A DNA stretch of 64,000 bases from an uncultured Pseudomonadales bacterium (lineage in GTDB: Bacteria > Pseudomonadota > Gammaproteobacteria > Pseudomonadales > Azotimanducaceae), in NCBI GenBank assembly GCA_905182095.1, contig CAJJAQ010000020.1:1-64000 (forward strand), in the 5' to 3' direction. The notes under the pieces were generated by a model. That model searched no databases and was not told the origin of the DNA. It worked only from the letters and a program-made list of their open reading frames with translations. The translations under genes and the position numbers were made by a program. The first letter of the stretch is position 1. Each line of letters begins with the position of its first letter. This document shows, piece after piece, positions 27,806-36,175 of the stretch.

Positions 27806-28146
27806 TCAGCTCACTAGCCGCCACGTCTCATGCACAATCAGACATAAAAATAACAACGCCGAAGAATAAAACGTAAGCGCGAACCCAGCAGCGCGAGATG
27901 CAGCACCACTCTTGTAGCCTTTGAAGAATAAGATACGCCTAATAGCAAAGAGCAAGGAACACAACGGCACTGCTAATAACATAGAAACTGGCATTAAGAA
28001 GCACCATGCCGCATTTACCGCTACAGCAAGAACAAGCTGCTTACGGGATTTTACAGCAGGCTTTGCAGTACTAAGGAACCTGCCCAGCCTTTAGTTAAGC
28101 CACTACCGTCAATCTCATCAGGGCTAAAAAATCGAAAACGCGCCAT
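27806..28146 (-). pseudogene. small membrane protein gene, possibly frameshifted
   Basis: On the minus strand the ATG at 28146 begins a soluble-looking segment (MARFRFFSPDEIDGSG, ending at a TAA at 28051). An overlapping second frame then continues open from about 28090 to 27806 and encodes KQLVLAVAVNAAWCFLMPVSM, plus two more hydrophobic helices to the end HETWRLVS. One frame change would join them into a protein of about 110 residues with two or three membrane helices. The only ATG in the second frame is at 27994 (62 residues). I do not recognise a family. Either a broken gene or a short unrelated membrane protein. Confidence 0.35.
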
Positions 28147-28281
28147 TCGACCAATAGACACTAACGGTAGTTATTGTCAGATCAGAGGTTGCGCAAATTT
28201 CAATGGCTTTCACTTTAATAGAATTCGGGGATTACCCCCTAACGCTCCCTCAGGCAGATGATAAATCACCCTTAAAGATCT

Positions 28282-28752
28282 CTAATATTGCAACGTCGTC
28301 CGAATGGACTTTTGGATAGGCATCAACTCTCTAACCCAAAGCGTGGGTGTTGCGTTAAAGCCTTGCAGCTTTTCTATAAGCAATTGACTGCCTGCTTCTG
28401 CGGCTTCTGATGTGGCGTATACGCCATAGGTGAGTACGTAGCGTAGTTGGTTATTTGACTTGTAGCGAAACCGCGCGAATCCGCTTAGAGATTGCGCGTT
28501 TACTAAGTCTTGTATTTGTTGAGCGCTGGAAAGGGTGACTATCTGAATTGCGTAGTTTTGTGGGTTTTGCTTAAGCAGCCACTCGGCGTCGTTAATGGTT
28601 TGCTGTTTATTGCCGTCGCCATTTAGGATTTCACCTGACGTTGCGGCCAAAGCGTTTGCTCCGTGTAGTGACAACAGTACTACTACAGCACCTAGAACAT
28701 TACGTGTGTAGCGAGTAAACCTGTTTTTTTGCGGCCGCTTTAGGATTAACAA
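28282..28752 (-). CDS. damX: short DamX-like SPOR-domain protein
   Basis: A 156-residue protein with one membrane or signal helix (VLGAVVVLLSLHGANALA, about 19-36) and a C-terminal SPOR domain (about 65-145: QNYAIQIVTLSSAQQIQDLV ... YVLTYGVYATSEAAEAG). SPOR domains bind denuded glycan at the division septum. The position right after aroB, overlapping it by seven bases, is that of damX in other gammaproteobacteria. DamX there is two to three times longer and has an N-terminal AAA part that is missing here. The symbol rests on position and domain. Confidence 0.75.
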   Translation of the reverse strand: MLILKRPQKNRFTRYTRNVLGAVVVLLSLHGANALAATSGEILNGDGNKQQTINDAEWLLKQNPQNYAIQIVTLSSAQQIQDLVNAQSLSGFARFRYKSNNQLRYVLTYGVYATSEAAEAGSQLLIEKLQGFNATPTLWVRELMPIQKSIRTTLQY

Positions 28753-29870
28753 AATTCTGCCAACGTTTTTTCTAGGGCTACAATGCTCACATCTGCGGCG
28801 ACTCGTACTGTGCCCATTTGATCCGCAACGACAAATCTTAATTCGCCATCGACTACTTTTTTGTCCATGCCCATGGCTTCGATCATATCTTCTGATTTTA
28901 GTTCTAAGCCTTCTAAGGTCACCGGCAGGTTGAGTTGCTGTAGGAGATTTTCAATGCGCTGACAGTCGACTAACGGAAAGTCACTAAACTCTACTGACAA
29001 CCGGGCCGCCATGACCATGCCTATAGATACGGCTTCGCCATGTAACAACCTGCCATAGCCAAGTAGCTTTTCAATTGCATGACCGAATGTGTGTCCGTAA
29101 TTAAGAATAGCTCGGCGCCCGCCTTCGCGTTCGTCTTCGCTTACAACGGCTGCTTTTACTTCGCAGGATCGGGTGATGATATGAGTGAGCGCTGACTTAT
29201 CGCGTTGCACTAACGCTTGGACGTTATCTTCCATCCAGATGAAGAAATCTGCGTCGTAGATAATGCCGTACTTCACTACTTCGGCCAGACCTGCTGCGTA
29301 CTCTCTATCCGGCAAAGTGCTGAGTACGGAAATATCGGCGAACACGGCTAGCGGCTGATAGAACGCACCGATCATGTTTTTACCAGCGGGATGGTTCACC
29401 GCTGTTTTGCCGCCCACGGAGGAATCTACTTGCGAGAGCAGTGTGGTGGGTATTTGAATAAAATCTACGCCGCGCTGAAAAGTCGCCGCGACAAAGCCGC
29501 ACAAATCACCTACAACACCCCCACCTAAAGCGATTAAACATGTGCTGCGGTTGTGCTTCTTCGCTAAAAGAAAATCCATCACTTGAGTATAGGTGTCTAA
29601 GCTCTTATGGCTTTCACCGTCTTGCATTTGAAAGACGTCTACTTGTCTGTTGCCCAAAGCCGCAAGTACTTGCTGAAGATAGAGTGGCGCAATGGTTTCG
29701 TTGGTGATCACGGCCACTTGATTGCCCTTGATAAACGGCGCTATGCCATTTGCTAGCTTGGCTGGGTCTGAAAAACCAACGTCGCCGACAAAAATGGGGT
29801 AGCTGCGCTCGCCTAAAGACACCATGAGCTTTTGATCGGCTGAAGTTGTTGTGTTTGCTGTATTACTCAT
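28746..29870 (-). CDS. aroB: 3-dehydroquinate synthase
   Basis: Second step of the shikimate pathway, converting DAHP to 3-dehydroquinate with NAD and zinc. The 374-residue protein has the NAD-binding region with ALGGGVVGDLCGFVAATF (about 113-131), the substrate segment QIPTTLLSQVDSSVGGKTAVN (about 139-159) and zinc ligands in EVVKYG (Glu196 region), RAILNYGHTFGHAIE and LLHGEAVSIGM. It follows aroK with a 44-base gap and overlaps the SPOR protein downstream, forming the standard aroK-aroB-damX operon. Confidence 0.96.
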   Translation of the reverse strand: MSNTANTTTSADQKLMVSLGERSYPIFVGDVGFSDPAKLANGIAPFIKGNQVAVITNETIAPLYLQQVLAALGNRQVDVFQMQDGESHKSLDTYTQVMDFLLAKKHNRSTCLIALGGGVVGDLCGFVAATFQRGVDFIQIPTTLLSQVDSSVGGKTAVNHPAGKNMIGAFYQPLAVFADISVLSTLPDREYAAGLAEVVKYGIIYDADFFIWMEDNVQALVQRDKSALTHIITRSCEVKAAVVSEDEREGGRRAILNYGHTFGHAIEKLLGYGRLLHGEAVSIGMVMAARLSVEFSDFPLVDCQRIENLLQQLNLPVTLEGLELKSEDMIEAMGMDKKVVDGELRFVVADQMGTVRVAADVSIVALEKTLAEFC

Positions 29871-29914
29871 TAATTCTTTAAGGACCTTTTATATTGCCAA
29901 GTGCGAGGCTTTGT

Positions 29915-30433
29915 CTATTTTCGCTTTTTGATCTGACGCATAATTTGACGCACCACCGCTGTCGCATTCTGGCGATCTGTAGAAATGCGATAGTCCTCAA
30001 TCTCTTGATACAGAGGTGCGCGTTTTTCCTTGAGATCTTTCAGCACCTTGCGGGGATCTGCTGATTGCAGCAATGGGCGCTTCTTGTCTTTGTGCGTGCG
30101 TGCGTAGAGTTTTTCTAAGGAACTGTCTAAGTGAAAAACCAAACCGCGACCGGCTAAGTTTTGGCGGTTGATTCCACGCAACACTGCGCCACCACCTGTG
30201 GCCATGACAATGCCCTGCATCTGAGACAGATCATCTATGACTTGCTCTTCGCGGTCACGAAAGCCTATTTCTCCTTCCACATCGAAGATCCAGGCAATTT
30301 CTGCGCCCGCGCGCTTTTCTATCTCATGATCTGAGTCATAAAACGGACGGTTTAAGGCCTCCGCCAATTGCCGGCCAACTGTGCTTTTACCCACAGCCAT
30401 CAACCCGACTAAAAATATGTTTTGCTCACTCAT
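29915..30433 (-). CDS. aroK: shikimate kinase I
   Basis: Phosphorylates shikimate with ATP. The 172-residue protein has the P-loop GLMAVGKSTVG at 10-20, the shikimate-binding FYDSDHEIEKRAG (DxD-type, about 31-43), FRDREEQV (Arg contacts) and MATGGGAVLR (about 77-86). The lid Arg lies in KDKKRPLLQ. The gene comes after the pil operon on the same strand with a 276-base gap that has a hairpin behind pilQ, so aroKB probably has its own promoter. No clear -35/-10 could be fixed in that gap. Confidence 0.95.
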   Translation of the reverse strand: MSEQNIFLVGLMAVGKSTVGRQLAEALNRPFYDSDHEIEKRAGAEIAWIFDVEGEIGFRDREEQVIDDLSQMQGIVMATGGGAVLRGINRQNLAGRGLVFHLDSSLEKLYARTHKDKKRPLLQSADPRKVLKDLKEKRAPLYQEIEDYRISTDRQNATAVVRQIMRQIKKRK

Positions 30434-30681
30434 AGACTATTAGCGCTTATGTGACCGCCCAAAGGCCCTAATTATTCTTCCAATATTAGCTGCAAAGAAA
30501 GGCATGGCGTTACGCAAAGATCCACCCTCACAGTAAAGATAGGTAAATCAGAAACTGCCCCGAGCCATTGCTTCAACTGAATGAATTGTAATCTAAAAAG
30601 ATGGTCGAGGTACGCATATCCGCCTGGGCAAATTCTTCCTCGACGGTTATTGCCTAAGACTAGGTAAATCGCTTTGGGATT

Positions 30682-30701
30682 AGTGAGCCTTGATGCTCAC
30701 T
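30682..30701 (-). terminator. hairpin at the end of the pil operon
   Basis: AGTGAGC-CTTGAT-GCTCACT forms a perfect seven-base stem nine bases after the pilQ stop. No T-run follows on the minus strand, so it may be a weak terminator or an RNA end-stabilising hairpin. Confidence 0.4.
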
Positions 30702-30709
30702 GACCGACG

Positions 30710-32263
30710 TTATGGCAACAGATTGGCGCCGCTCTGAGCGCTGGCACCCATGAGTGGCGCAAAGGCTCCCGCGGAGGGAGCACCCGTGGACGCAGTAGCC
30801 GCATCTAGAATGTTCGGAGTGATAAATATGAGTAACTCTTGCTTGTCCTCACGCCGCACTGTTCTTCGAAAGAGCCGGCCTAAGATGGGAATCTTAGCCA
30901 ACAAGGGAGTTTTCGTTTGCGCGTTATTCCTGTCTTCCTGAAAAATTCCGCCTAATACTAAGGTTTGCCCATTATTCACCAACACCTGGGTCTGAATGGC
31001 ATTGGTATTGATAGAAGGAATACCGTCATAGATTTGCCCTACGGTATCTTGCTTCACATTGAGCTGCATAATGATGCGCTGATCTGGGGTTATCTGGGGT
31101 ACTACCCGCAAGCTCAATACTGCATCTTTGAACGAGGTGGAGGTTGCACCACTGCTACTGGCCTCTTGAAATGGAATTTCAACACCCGACTCGATAAGGG
31201 CTGGCGACTTATCCGTTGTCACAATACGCGGACGCGCTAAAACCTCGGCGTGGCCTTCGGCGGCCAAAGCTGACAACTCCACGTCGATGGCATAATTGGC
31301 CCGGGACAACCCTAAAGAAAAGGTTGTGCTGCCGGCCTGAACAACCGGCAAAGATAAACCCGCTGCAACGGCAATGTTCGATGGAATTATAGGCAACTGT
31401 GCGGTGTTGGCGTTACTAGCGGGTTCCGACGCCTGTTTGTAAGCACCCCAACTAATACCCAGCTGTTCGCTAAATGTCTTATTCGCTATCACAATACGCG
31501 CTTCAATTGCCACCTGCTGCAGCGGAATATCTAGCTTCTCAATGACCTCCGAAATGGCCTCCAACCTAGGGGCAATGTCCACAACAATGAGTGAGTTCGT
31601 ACGTTCATCTACCACCCCATGGCCACGCTTAGAAAGTATGCTGTTTTTGCCGAGATTAATCAGCGCCAGCATTCCTTTTGCGTCGCCATAGCGAACTCTG
31701 AATAATTGAGTTTCAAGGGGCGCTAGAGTTTCTACACCGCGAGCATTGGCCAGATCAGATTTTTCTTGAGCCACCACCTCGCTCTTAGGCGCTACGATCA
31801 TTACGTTGTTGTAGCGACGTTGTGCCAAATTTTTGACCCTTAAGATGGTTTCTAATGCATCATCCCAAGAAATATTTTTCAGCCGTAACGACAGGTTACC
31901 GGTAACGCTTTCGCTCACCACAAGATTAATGTCGCGCAGATCTGCTAACAGCTGTAGAACACGGCGCACCTCAATATCTTGAAAATCTAAAGTCAGCGGC
32001 TGGGCACTTTGAACAGTATGTTCGGTTTCGCTAAGCCCCAACACTGAAACGCGTTGGTTTGAAGCAGGAGAATTTTGCTGAATTAGCCTACGGGCATTTC
32101 GCTCGGAGGCCCCCGTCACATTAGCCAACTCACGCGCACCACTAGACACCTGAGTCCAAGAATTGTTAGGTGTCAGGACTAGCACTATGAAGAACAACCA
32201 GAAAAGGGCCTTGCCGAGAAGTTCTTCAGGCAGCAAAGGCGTAATGTGCTGAGCTGTCTTCAT
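30710..32263 (-). CDS. pilQ: type IV pilus secretin PilQ
   Basis: Outer-membrane secretin through which the pilus passes. With the ATG at 32263 it has 517 residues. That start lies 20 bases past the pilP stop with AAAGAG ahead; longer readings run back inside pilP. A membrane/signal segment comes first (ALFWLFFIVLVLTPNNSW), then the secretin/TonB short N-terminal domain (LDFQDIEVRRVLQLLADLRD..), an NHN/N1 domain (VEARIVIAN region) and the C-terminal secretin barrel with VPQITPDQRI and LVLGGIFQEDRNN. Typical PilQ is about 700 residues because of N-terminal AMIN domains, which are absent here. Last gene of the pilMNOPQ operon. Confidence 0.9.
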   Translation of the reverse strand: MKTAQHITPLLPEELLGKALFWLFFIVLVLTPNNSWTQVSSGARELANVTGASERNARRLIQQNSPASNQRVSVLGLSETEHTVQSAQPLTLDFQDIEVRRVLQLLADLRDINLVVSESVTGNLSLRLKNISWDDALETILRVKNLAQRRYNNVMIVAPKSEVVAQEKSDLANARGVETLAPLETQLFRVRYGDAKGMLALINLGKNSILSKRGHGVVDERTNSLIVVDIAPRLEAISEVIEKLDIPLQQVAIEARIVIANKTFSEQLGISWGAYKQASEPASNANTAQLPIIPSNIAVAAGLSLPVVQAGSTTFSLGLSRANYAIDVELSALAAEGHAEVLARPRIVTTDKSPALIESGVEIPFQEASSSGATSTSFKDAVLSLRVVPQITPDQRIIMQLNVKQDTVGQIYDGIPSINTNAIQTQVLVNNGQTLVLGGIFQEDRNNAQTKTPLLAKIPILGRLFRRTVRREDKQELLIFITPNILDAATASTGAPSAGAFAPLMGASAQSGANLLP

Positions 32264-32282
32264 AAGCCGCTCTTTAGTTTCA

Positions 32283-32903
32283 TCATTTAGTTGCTCTGTC
32301 ATTGGCGTTTTTGCGCGCCCTTGTATGCCCCTTTGTATTAGCCTTTGTATTCGCCTTTGTATGCAGCTTTGTAATTGCCCTTGGGTAATCAGCCGTAGGC
32401 CGCAATTGCAGGCGGACCAAACCAGTATCGTCTTTCCCAAATTGAGATTTTGAGATTTGAACTTTGGCAACGGACGAGGCCCTGCCCAAGGATAAATCTC
32501 TGGGTTTAGAGACAGAATTTTCTGCGGTCAATGCAAGTGTGCCGGCTTCCACCTTAAGCACTCTAAGCCTTGCAGGTGTGACGACGTCACCAACTTTTAG
32601 CATATGAATTTTATTGTCTGGGGCTTTCACTAGTGCGAGAGCGGCACCTACTTGAGCAATGGTGCCAACAAGTACTAAGTCGGTAATTTGCCAATGTGAT
32701 AGTCGAGCGCGTGGCAATTGAGCTGTCCACTCTCCTTGGCCCCCAGTGAGCCGAAGGGGTTCTTCTAGTGCGGCATAGGCAAAAGGGTTGCGCAGGCCTG
32801 GATCTGCCAAAACTGGGGGGACTTCAGCCTGTGCAGAAACGCTCAAAGAACTGAAAGCAAAAACATTCGCTAAAACCGTCTTATTTCCTCGAAAAGTCAG
32901 CAC
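32283..32903 (-). CDS. pilP: type IV pilus assembly protein PilP
   Basis: The periplasmic linker between the PilN-PilO inner-membrane complex and PilQ. 206 residues from a GTG that shares one base with the pilO stop (TAGTG). The folded core is LRNPFAY at about 36-42 followed by ITDLVLVGTIAQVGAALALVKAPD and VGDVVTPARLRVLKVE, the PilP beta-sandwich. The N terminus has a weak signal (VLANVFAFSSLSVSAQA) but no lipobox Cys, though PilP is usually a lipoprotein. The C terminus (about 173-196) is a Thr-Lys-Ala-Asn repeat encoded by 12-base tandem repeats and not seen in usual PilP. Confidence 0.85.
   Translation of the reverse strand: MLTFRGNKTVLANVFAFSSLSVSAQAEVPPVLADPGLRNPFAYAALEEPLRLTGGQGEWTAQLPRARLSHWQITDLVLVGTIAQVGAALALVKAPDNKIHMLKVGDVVTPARLRVLKVEAGTLALTAENSVSKPRDLSLGRASSVAKVQISKSQFGKDDTGLVRLQLRPTADYPRAITKLHTKANTKANTKGHTRARKNANDRATK
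32316..32387 (-). repeat. 12-bp tandem repeats in the 3' end of pilP
   Basis: About six imperfect copies of a 12-base unit close to GCCTTTGTATTC (plus strand). On the coding strand they give four-residue units of the TKAN/TKGH/TRAR type. The period is a multiple of three, so copy changes would keep the frame. Confidence 0.8.
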
Positions 32904-33610
32904 TAATGTTGGCCAATTGCCTGATCGTTTACTTCGCTCTGGGATTTAGCCAGCATTTCGCCGGCAACTTCACCGTGGAAAAAGTGCAACTTCAGCCGCA
33001 AACGAGCATTAAGCAGAGGGCTTTTTTCATCTCCGGTAATTGCAATTTCTTCTATTACAGCAACATAGGATGATTGCGCAATGCGCAGCAAAAATTCCAA
33101 AAGTTGGTAGTACTCAGCGTATAGAACCAAGTCAAACTTTTGTGTCAAAAACTGGTTTGATGTAGAAGCAGTCTCTTCTGCGTCACTCGCGTCAAATTTT
33201 GACAGTCTGGACGCTTGGGTTGCTATAGGTTTGATGCTCTTAATCTGCAGGGCCAAGGCGTCGGACAAAACACCCAAGTACGTCAATGTTAGGGCAACCT
33301 CATTCTGACGCGGAAATTGAGCAAGATTATTTTCGTAAACCACCACTTCGCTGGCAAGCTGCACCGCCCTTCTCTGAGCGGCATTTACACTATTGGCTAA
33401 TTGCTGCTCTAACCGTTGTAACTCAGATATAGGTGCCCGCTCGGCAGCTTGTGTAACGGCTTTATGCAGCAATACCGGATAGGCGGAAAGACAGGCGAGC
33501 AGAATAGACAAAAACCAGATGAGTACTCTTGTTCGAATTGATAACAGAGCAATGCGATTGGGAAAGTCCGTTAGGTAATGGGGGGCATTAGCATACTCAC
33601 CGATATTCAT
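32903..33610 (-). CDS. pilO: type IV pilus inner-membrane protein PilO
   Basis: Bitopic partner of PilN in the alignment complex. 235 residues: a short cytoplasmic head, one membrane helix at about 27-50 (TRVLIWFLSILLACLSAYPVLL), a coiled coil (RAPISELQRLEQQLANSVNAAQRRAVQLASEV) and a ferredoxin-like periplasmic domain (VLYAEYYQLLEFLLRIAQSS..). The layout and length fit PilO. It overlaps pilN by four bases at its start and touches the pilP start at its end, so the pil genes are translated as a tight set. Confidence 0.88.
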   Translation of the reverse strand: MNIGEYANAPHYLTDFPNRIALLSIRTRVLIWFLSILLACLSAYPVLLHKAVTQAAERAPISELQRLEQQLANSVNAAQRRAVQLASEVVVYENNLAQFPRQNEVALTLTYLGVLSDALALQIKSIKPIATQASRLSKFDASDAEETASTSNQFLTQKFDLVLYAEYYQLLEFLLRIAQSSYVAVIEEIAITGDEKSPLLNARLRLKLHFFHGEVAGEMLAKSQSEVNDQAIGQH

Positions 33611-34209
33611 ATGGAACCCAAACCCGATGCGCCTAAGTCTTCGCCATAGATACGAAATCGCACTGGATTTGCCTGCGTTGGTGATAATGGCCTAATTTTC
33701 GCAGAACCCTTTTTTTCATCGCGACGCTCAGTACTGAGCAACTGCAGGGGGAATTTTCCGCCCGCAGCGTAAACATTACTCATCAGCTGGGCCACCACTT
33801 GATGGGAATCTGCTATGCCAGTTACGATTAATCCATCAGTACTGAAATTGACCTCTATATAGCGAGCTCTAGCGGGCATTGCCTGAGCCAGTGTGAGCAA
33901 AACCTCATAGCCTCCTTTCCGGGAATCTAACAAAGTTTGCAACGTGCCAACACCAGCTAAAATCTTAATGTTAGCTTGCGCACTGTCAGTGAACCCTTGC
34001 AGGGAGAATTGGTAATTCGCTATATTTTCTTTTAGGCCTAAGCGTTGAACCGATTGTTGGTTAACGCTTTGCTGCATACGCACACCAGCGACAGCGAACA
34101 GAATCCAGATCATTACCCACCCCATAACGAGCCAAACTAGAAACAGCCGACTAGCCCGTTGCCGTTGATGTTTACGCCCGGGTGCTAGATTGATTTCAAG
34201 CACTGGCAC
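33607..34209 (-). CDS. pilN: type IV pilus inner-membrane protein PilN
   Basis: Partner of PilO that reaches PilM with its cytoplasmic N terminus. I start it at the GTG at 34209, giving 200 residues and the near-N-terminal LEINLAPGR motif (the family's INLLP motif that docks into PilM). Longer readings run into the pilM gene. One membrane helix at about 21-43 (LFLVWLVMGWVMIWILFAVAGV), then a periplasmic coiled coil and a ferredoxin-like domain (ARYIEVNFSTDGLIVTGIADS). The start overlaps pilM by fourteen bases and the stop overlaps pilO by four. Confidence 0.82.
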   Translation of the reverse strand: MPVLEINLAPGRKHQRQRASRLFLVWLVMGWVMIWILFAVAGVRMQQSVNQQSVQRLGLKENIANYQFSLQGFTDSAQANIKILAGVGTLQTLLDSRKGGYEVLLTLAQAMPARARYIEVNFSTDGLIVTGIADSHQVVAQLMSNVYAAGGKFPLQLLSTERRDEKKGSAKIRPLSPTQANPVRFRIYGEDLGASGLGSI

Positions 34210-35503
34210 AATCACTCTGGGCGAGGTTCGCTGCCAGTTCAGCCCGCGTAGCGAAAGCAAAGTACTCCGGAAGATCTTCAGCCAAACCCAAAGCCAAACC
34301 CAACGCAACCAACCAGTCCACATGGTTAGACTGACCTGATATCACCCCAGCGGCACCACGGGACAACATTGGAAGCTGGGATAACAACTGAGGGGTAAAG
34401 GCGTGTAGGCCAATATCTAAGGAGCCAATCACTTCTTTGACAGTAGTGCTCAGCAACTCACCATGACCAGATACAACAATGTCCTGCAGGTCGGCTCCGG
34501 CCCAGCCAATGCAGGCGTTTAAATAAGATTGCAGGGCATCGCTGGTTAAATCAGTGTGGCCTTCTAACCTTTGCTGATGCTCTATCAACAGTACTGAAGC
34601 AAGGTCATTTTCCAGACTTATCCAGATCCATATTCGTCGCACCAGGCGTCTTGCTAATATTTGATCTATATAGCCAATGGCCCTGAGTGCGGCATTGATA
34701 CTCGGCTCTAGCACCTGCAAACGCAGATGCAAATTCTTCAGCAACTGTTCGCGCGAATTAATGTCACCACGACGACAGGCCACCATTACCAATTCTTCTT
34801 TCAGTTCATCTTTCAGTTCATCTTTCAGTTCAGGCTGGCCCTGACTGCCACCGACTGGGCTATCGGCGGGAGTAATGCCCGGATCAATCAGATACATCAA
34901 GAAAGCCTGATTTATGGGTATTGGTAAGGTTAGATCTTGTTCGCTTATCAATTGCTGAGTCAACACAAGTGCCTGATGGTCTTGCAGCACCATGGTTTGT
35001 TGGTTTTGAGGAAGAGGGTCAAACTGATCCTGCCAATTAGCCCCAAAGTAAGTGGCCACTGGGCCCAGTGGCAATTGAAAGACTAAATGTGGCTCTATCG
35101 ATAAGGACACTTCTTTCAGCCCACCGTTTGCTTTCTGAATAGCCACGGCAAGAGCCTTAGCCAACTCTTCTTGCTGGCGAATTTCACCATTGAGCGCACC
35201 CCTGGAGGCATGGGATCTATGCACTAAGGACTCGATGCGCCAAAACCCAGCTGAGCTGACCTTTGTTCTGGGCAAATGCTTCAGGCGGAGCGGATGATGC
35301 CCCAGCAACTTTAAGTAACCGTTATTCAGACCATTTCTACATGTCCAAGCGCTTCGGTACAGAGCGTATAAAACCGTCCAGTAGAGGAATGGCGAATTGC
35401 GTCGCCAAACTAACTCCACGAGCTTTATGCCTTGGGACGTAACATCAATACTCACTCTTGCCCGAGGCGACATAAGCTTACGTAACCTGAACAAGGGATT
35501 CAC
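34196..35503 (-). CDS. pilM: PilM-like actin-fold protein, divergent
   Basis: First gene of the pil operon, 435 residues. The N-terminal VSIDVTSQGIKLVEL (17-31) is the PilM start of its actin-like fold, and QQLISEQDLTLPIPINQAFLMYL and LEPSINAALRAIGYI match PilM-type segments. Much of the rest is strongly diverged: PilM is usually about 354 residues and this one carries extra stretches. One of them is a low-complexity insert near 225-240 (ELKDELKDELKEEL) from 12-base repeats. Assignment rests mainly on the fixed operon order with pilN, pilO, pilP and pilQ. The start could be Met1 or Met11. Confidence 0.75.
   Translation of the reverse strand: MNPLFRLRKLMSPRARVSIDVTSQGIKLVELVWRRNSPFLYWTVLYALYRSAWTCRNGLNNGYLKLLGHHPLRLKHLPRTKVSSAGFWRIESLVHRSHASRGALNGEIRQQEELAKALAVAIQKANGGLKEVSLSIEPHLVFQLPLGPVATYFGANWQDQFDPLPQNQQTMVLQDHQALVLTQQLISEQDLTLPIPINQAFLMYLIDPGITPADSPVGGSQGQPELKDELKDELKEELVMVACRRGDINSREQLLKNLHLRLQVLEPSINAALRAIGYIDQILARRLVRRIWIWISLENDLASVLLIEHQQRLEGHTDLTSDALQSYLNACIGWAGADLQDIVVSGHGELLSTTVKEVIGSLDIGLHAFTPQLLSQLPMLSRGAAGVISGQSNHVDWLVALGLALGLAEDLPEYFAFATRAELAANLAQSDCASA
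34799..34832 (-). repeat. 12-bp tandem repeat inside pilM
   Basis: Nearly three copies of TTTCAGTTCATC (plus strand) encode the acidic repeat LKDE-LKDE-LKEE. The frame is kept. Confidence 0.85.
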
Positions 35504-36175
35504 AAAACTGATCTATTGGAACTGGGCATTGCTATTTAACTCCGCTACTTTTAGCGACACTATTTTTGACTCCACTACTCTTTTAAATTATCGGCTCCTT
35601 TTAATTAGCAGCTCTTTTTAGTTAACGGCTCTTTTGCTTAACTAGTCTTTTACTTAACTGTTCTTCTGCTTAACTACTCCTTTAGCTATTAGAAGATTTT
35701 AAGGCGTTTATTAGCTACTCCTTTAAATAGCTACTCCTTTCAATAACTACTCTTCTGATTAACTAAAAGTGGTCCGCCACTAATAGTCCACTGCCAATCG
35801 ACGGCCAATCGACGGCCAGTAGCTCAGGGTTTTTATTCTCGATGATCGAGTGCAAAACTCACATCGAGAAGGCTCACAGTTCTGTGCGCCTTAGCCTGTA
35901 TGCAATTGAGTTTCAGGCCGTAGATGTGTCGGCATTACGCCGCTTCTACCAAACACCTTAAACACAAACGCTGAGTACACACTTTAGATACACAACTCAG
36001 GCACCCTTTTTGACTGAAACCTTAGGGTATAACCTGCTCATAAAGGGCATTTGCATTGCTTAGGGTCTGCCTTAATCACCTACCATTTAGACAAAGAATA
36101 GTTCGCCACTGTTGCTACCTGCCTAGGGTTGGTTATGATTGATCAGCTCTGCGAAAAACCTTATCGAATATCATC
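35504..36175. repeat. 672-base gap with a T-rich degenerate repeat tract
   Basis: This divergent gap lies between pilM and mrcA and must hold both promoters. From about 35525 to 35765 it is filled with loosely repeated units such as TTAACTACTCTTTT, TAGCTACTCCTTTAAA and TAACTGTTCTTCTGC, about 16-20 bases each. An exact 11-base repeat GCCAATCGACG (two and a half copies) follows at 35793-35818, and TCTCGATG/CATCGAGA (35837-35844, 35862-35869) can form a hairpin. No gene is seen in it. Confidence 0.6.
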
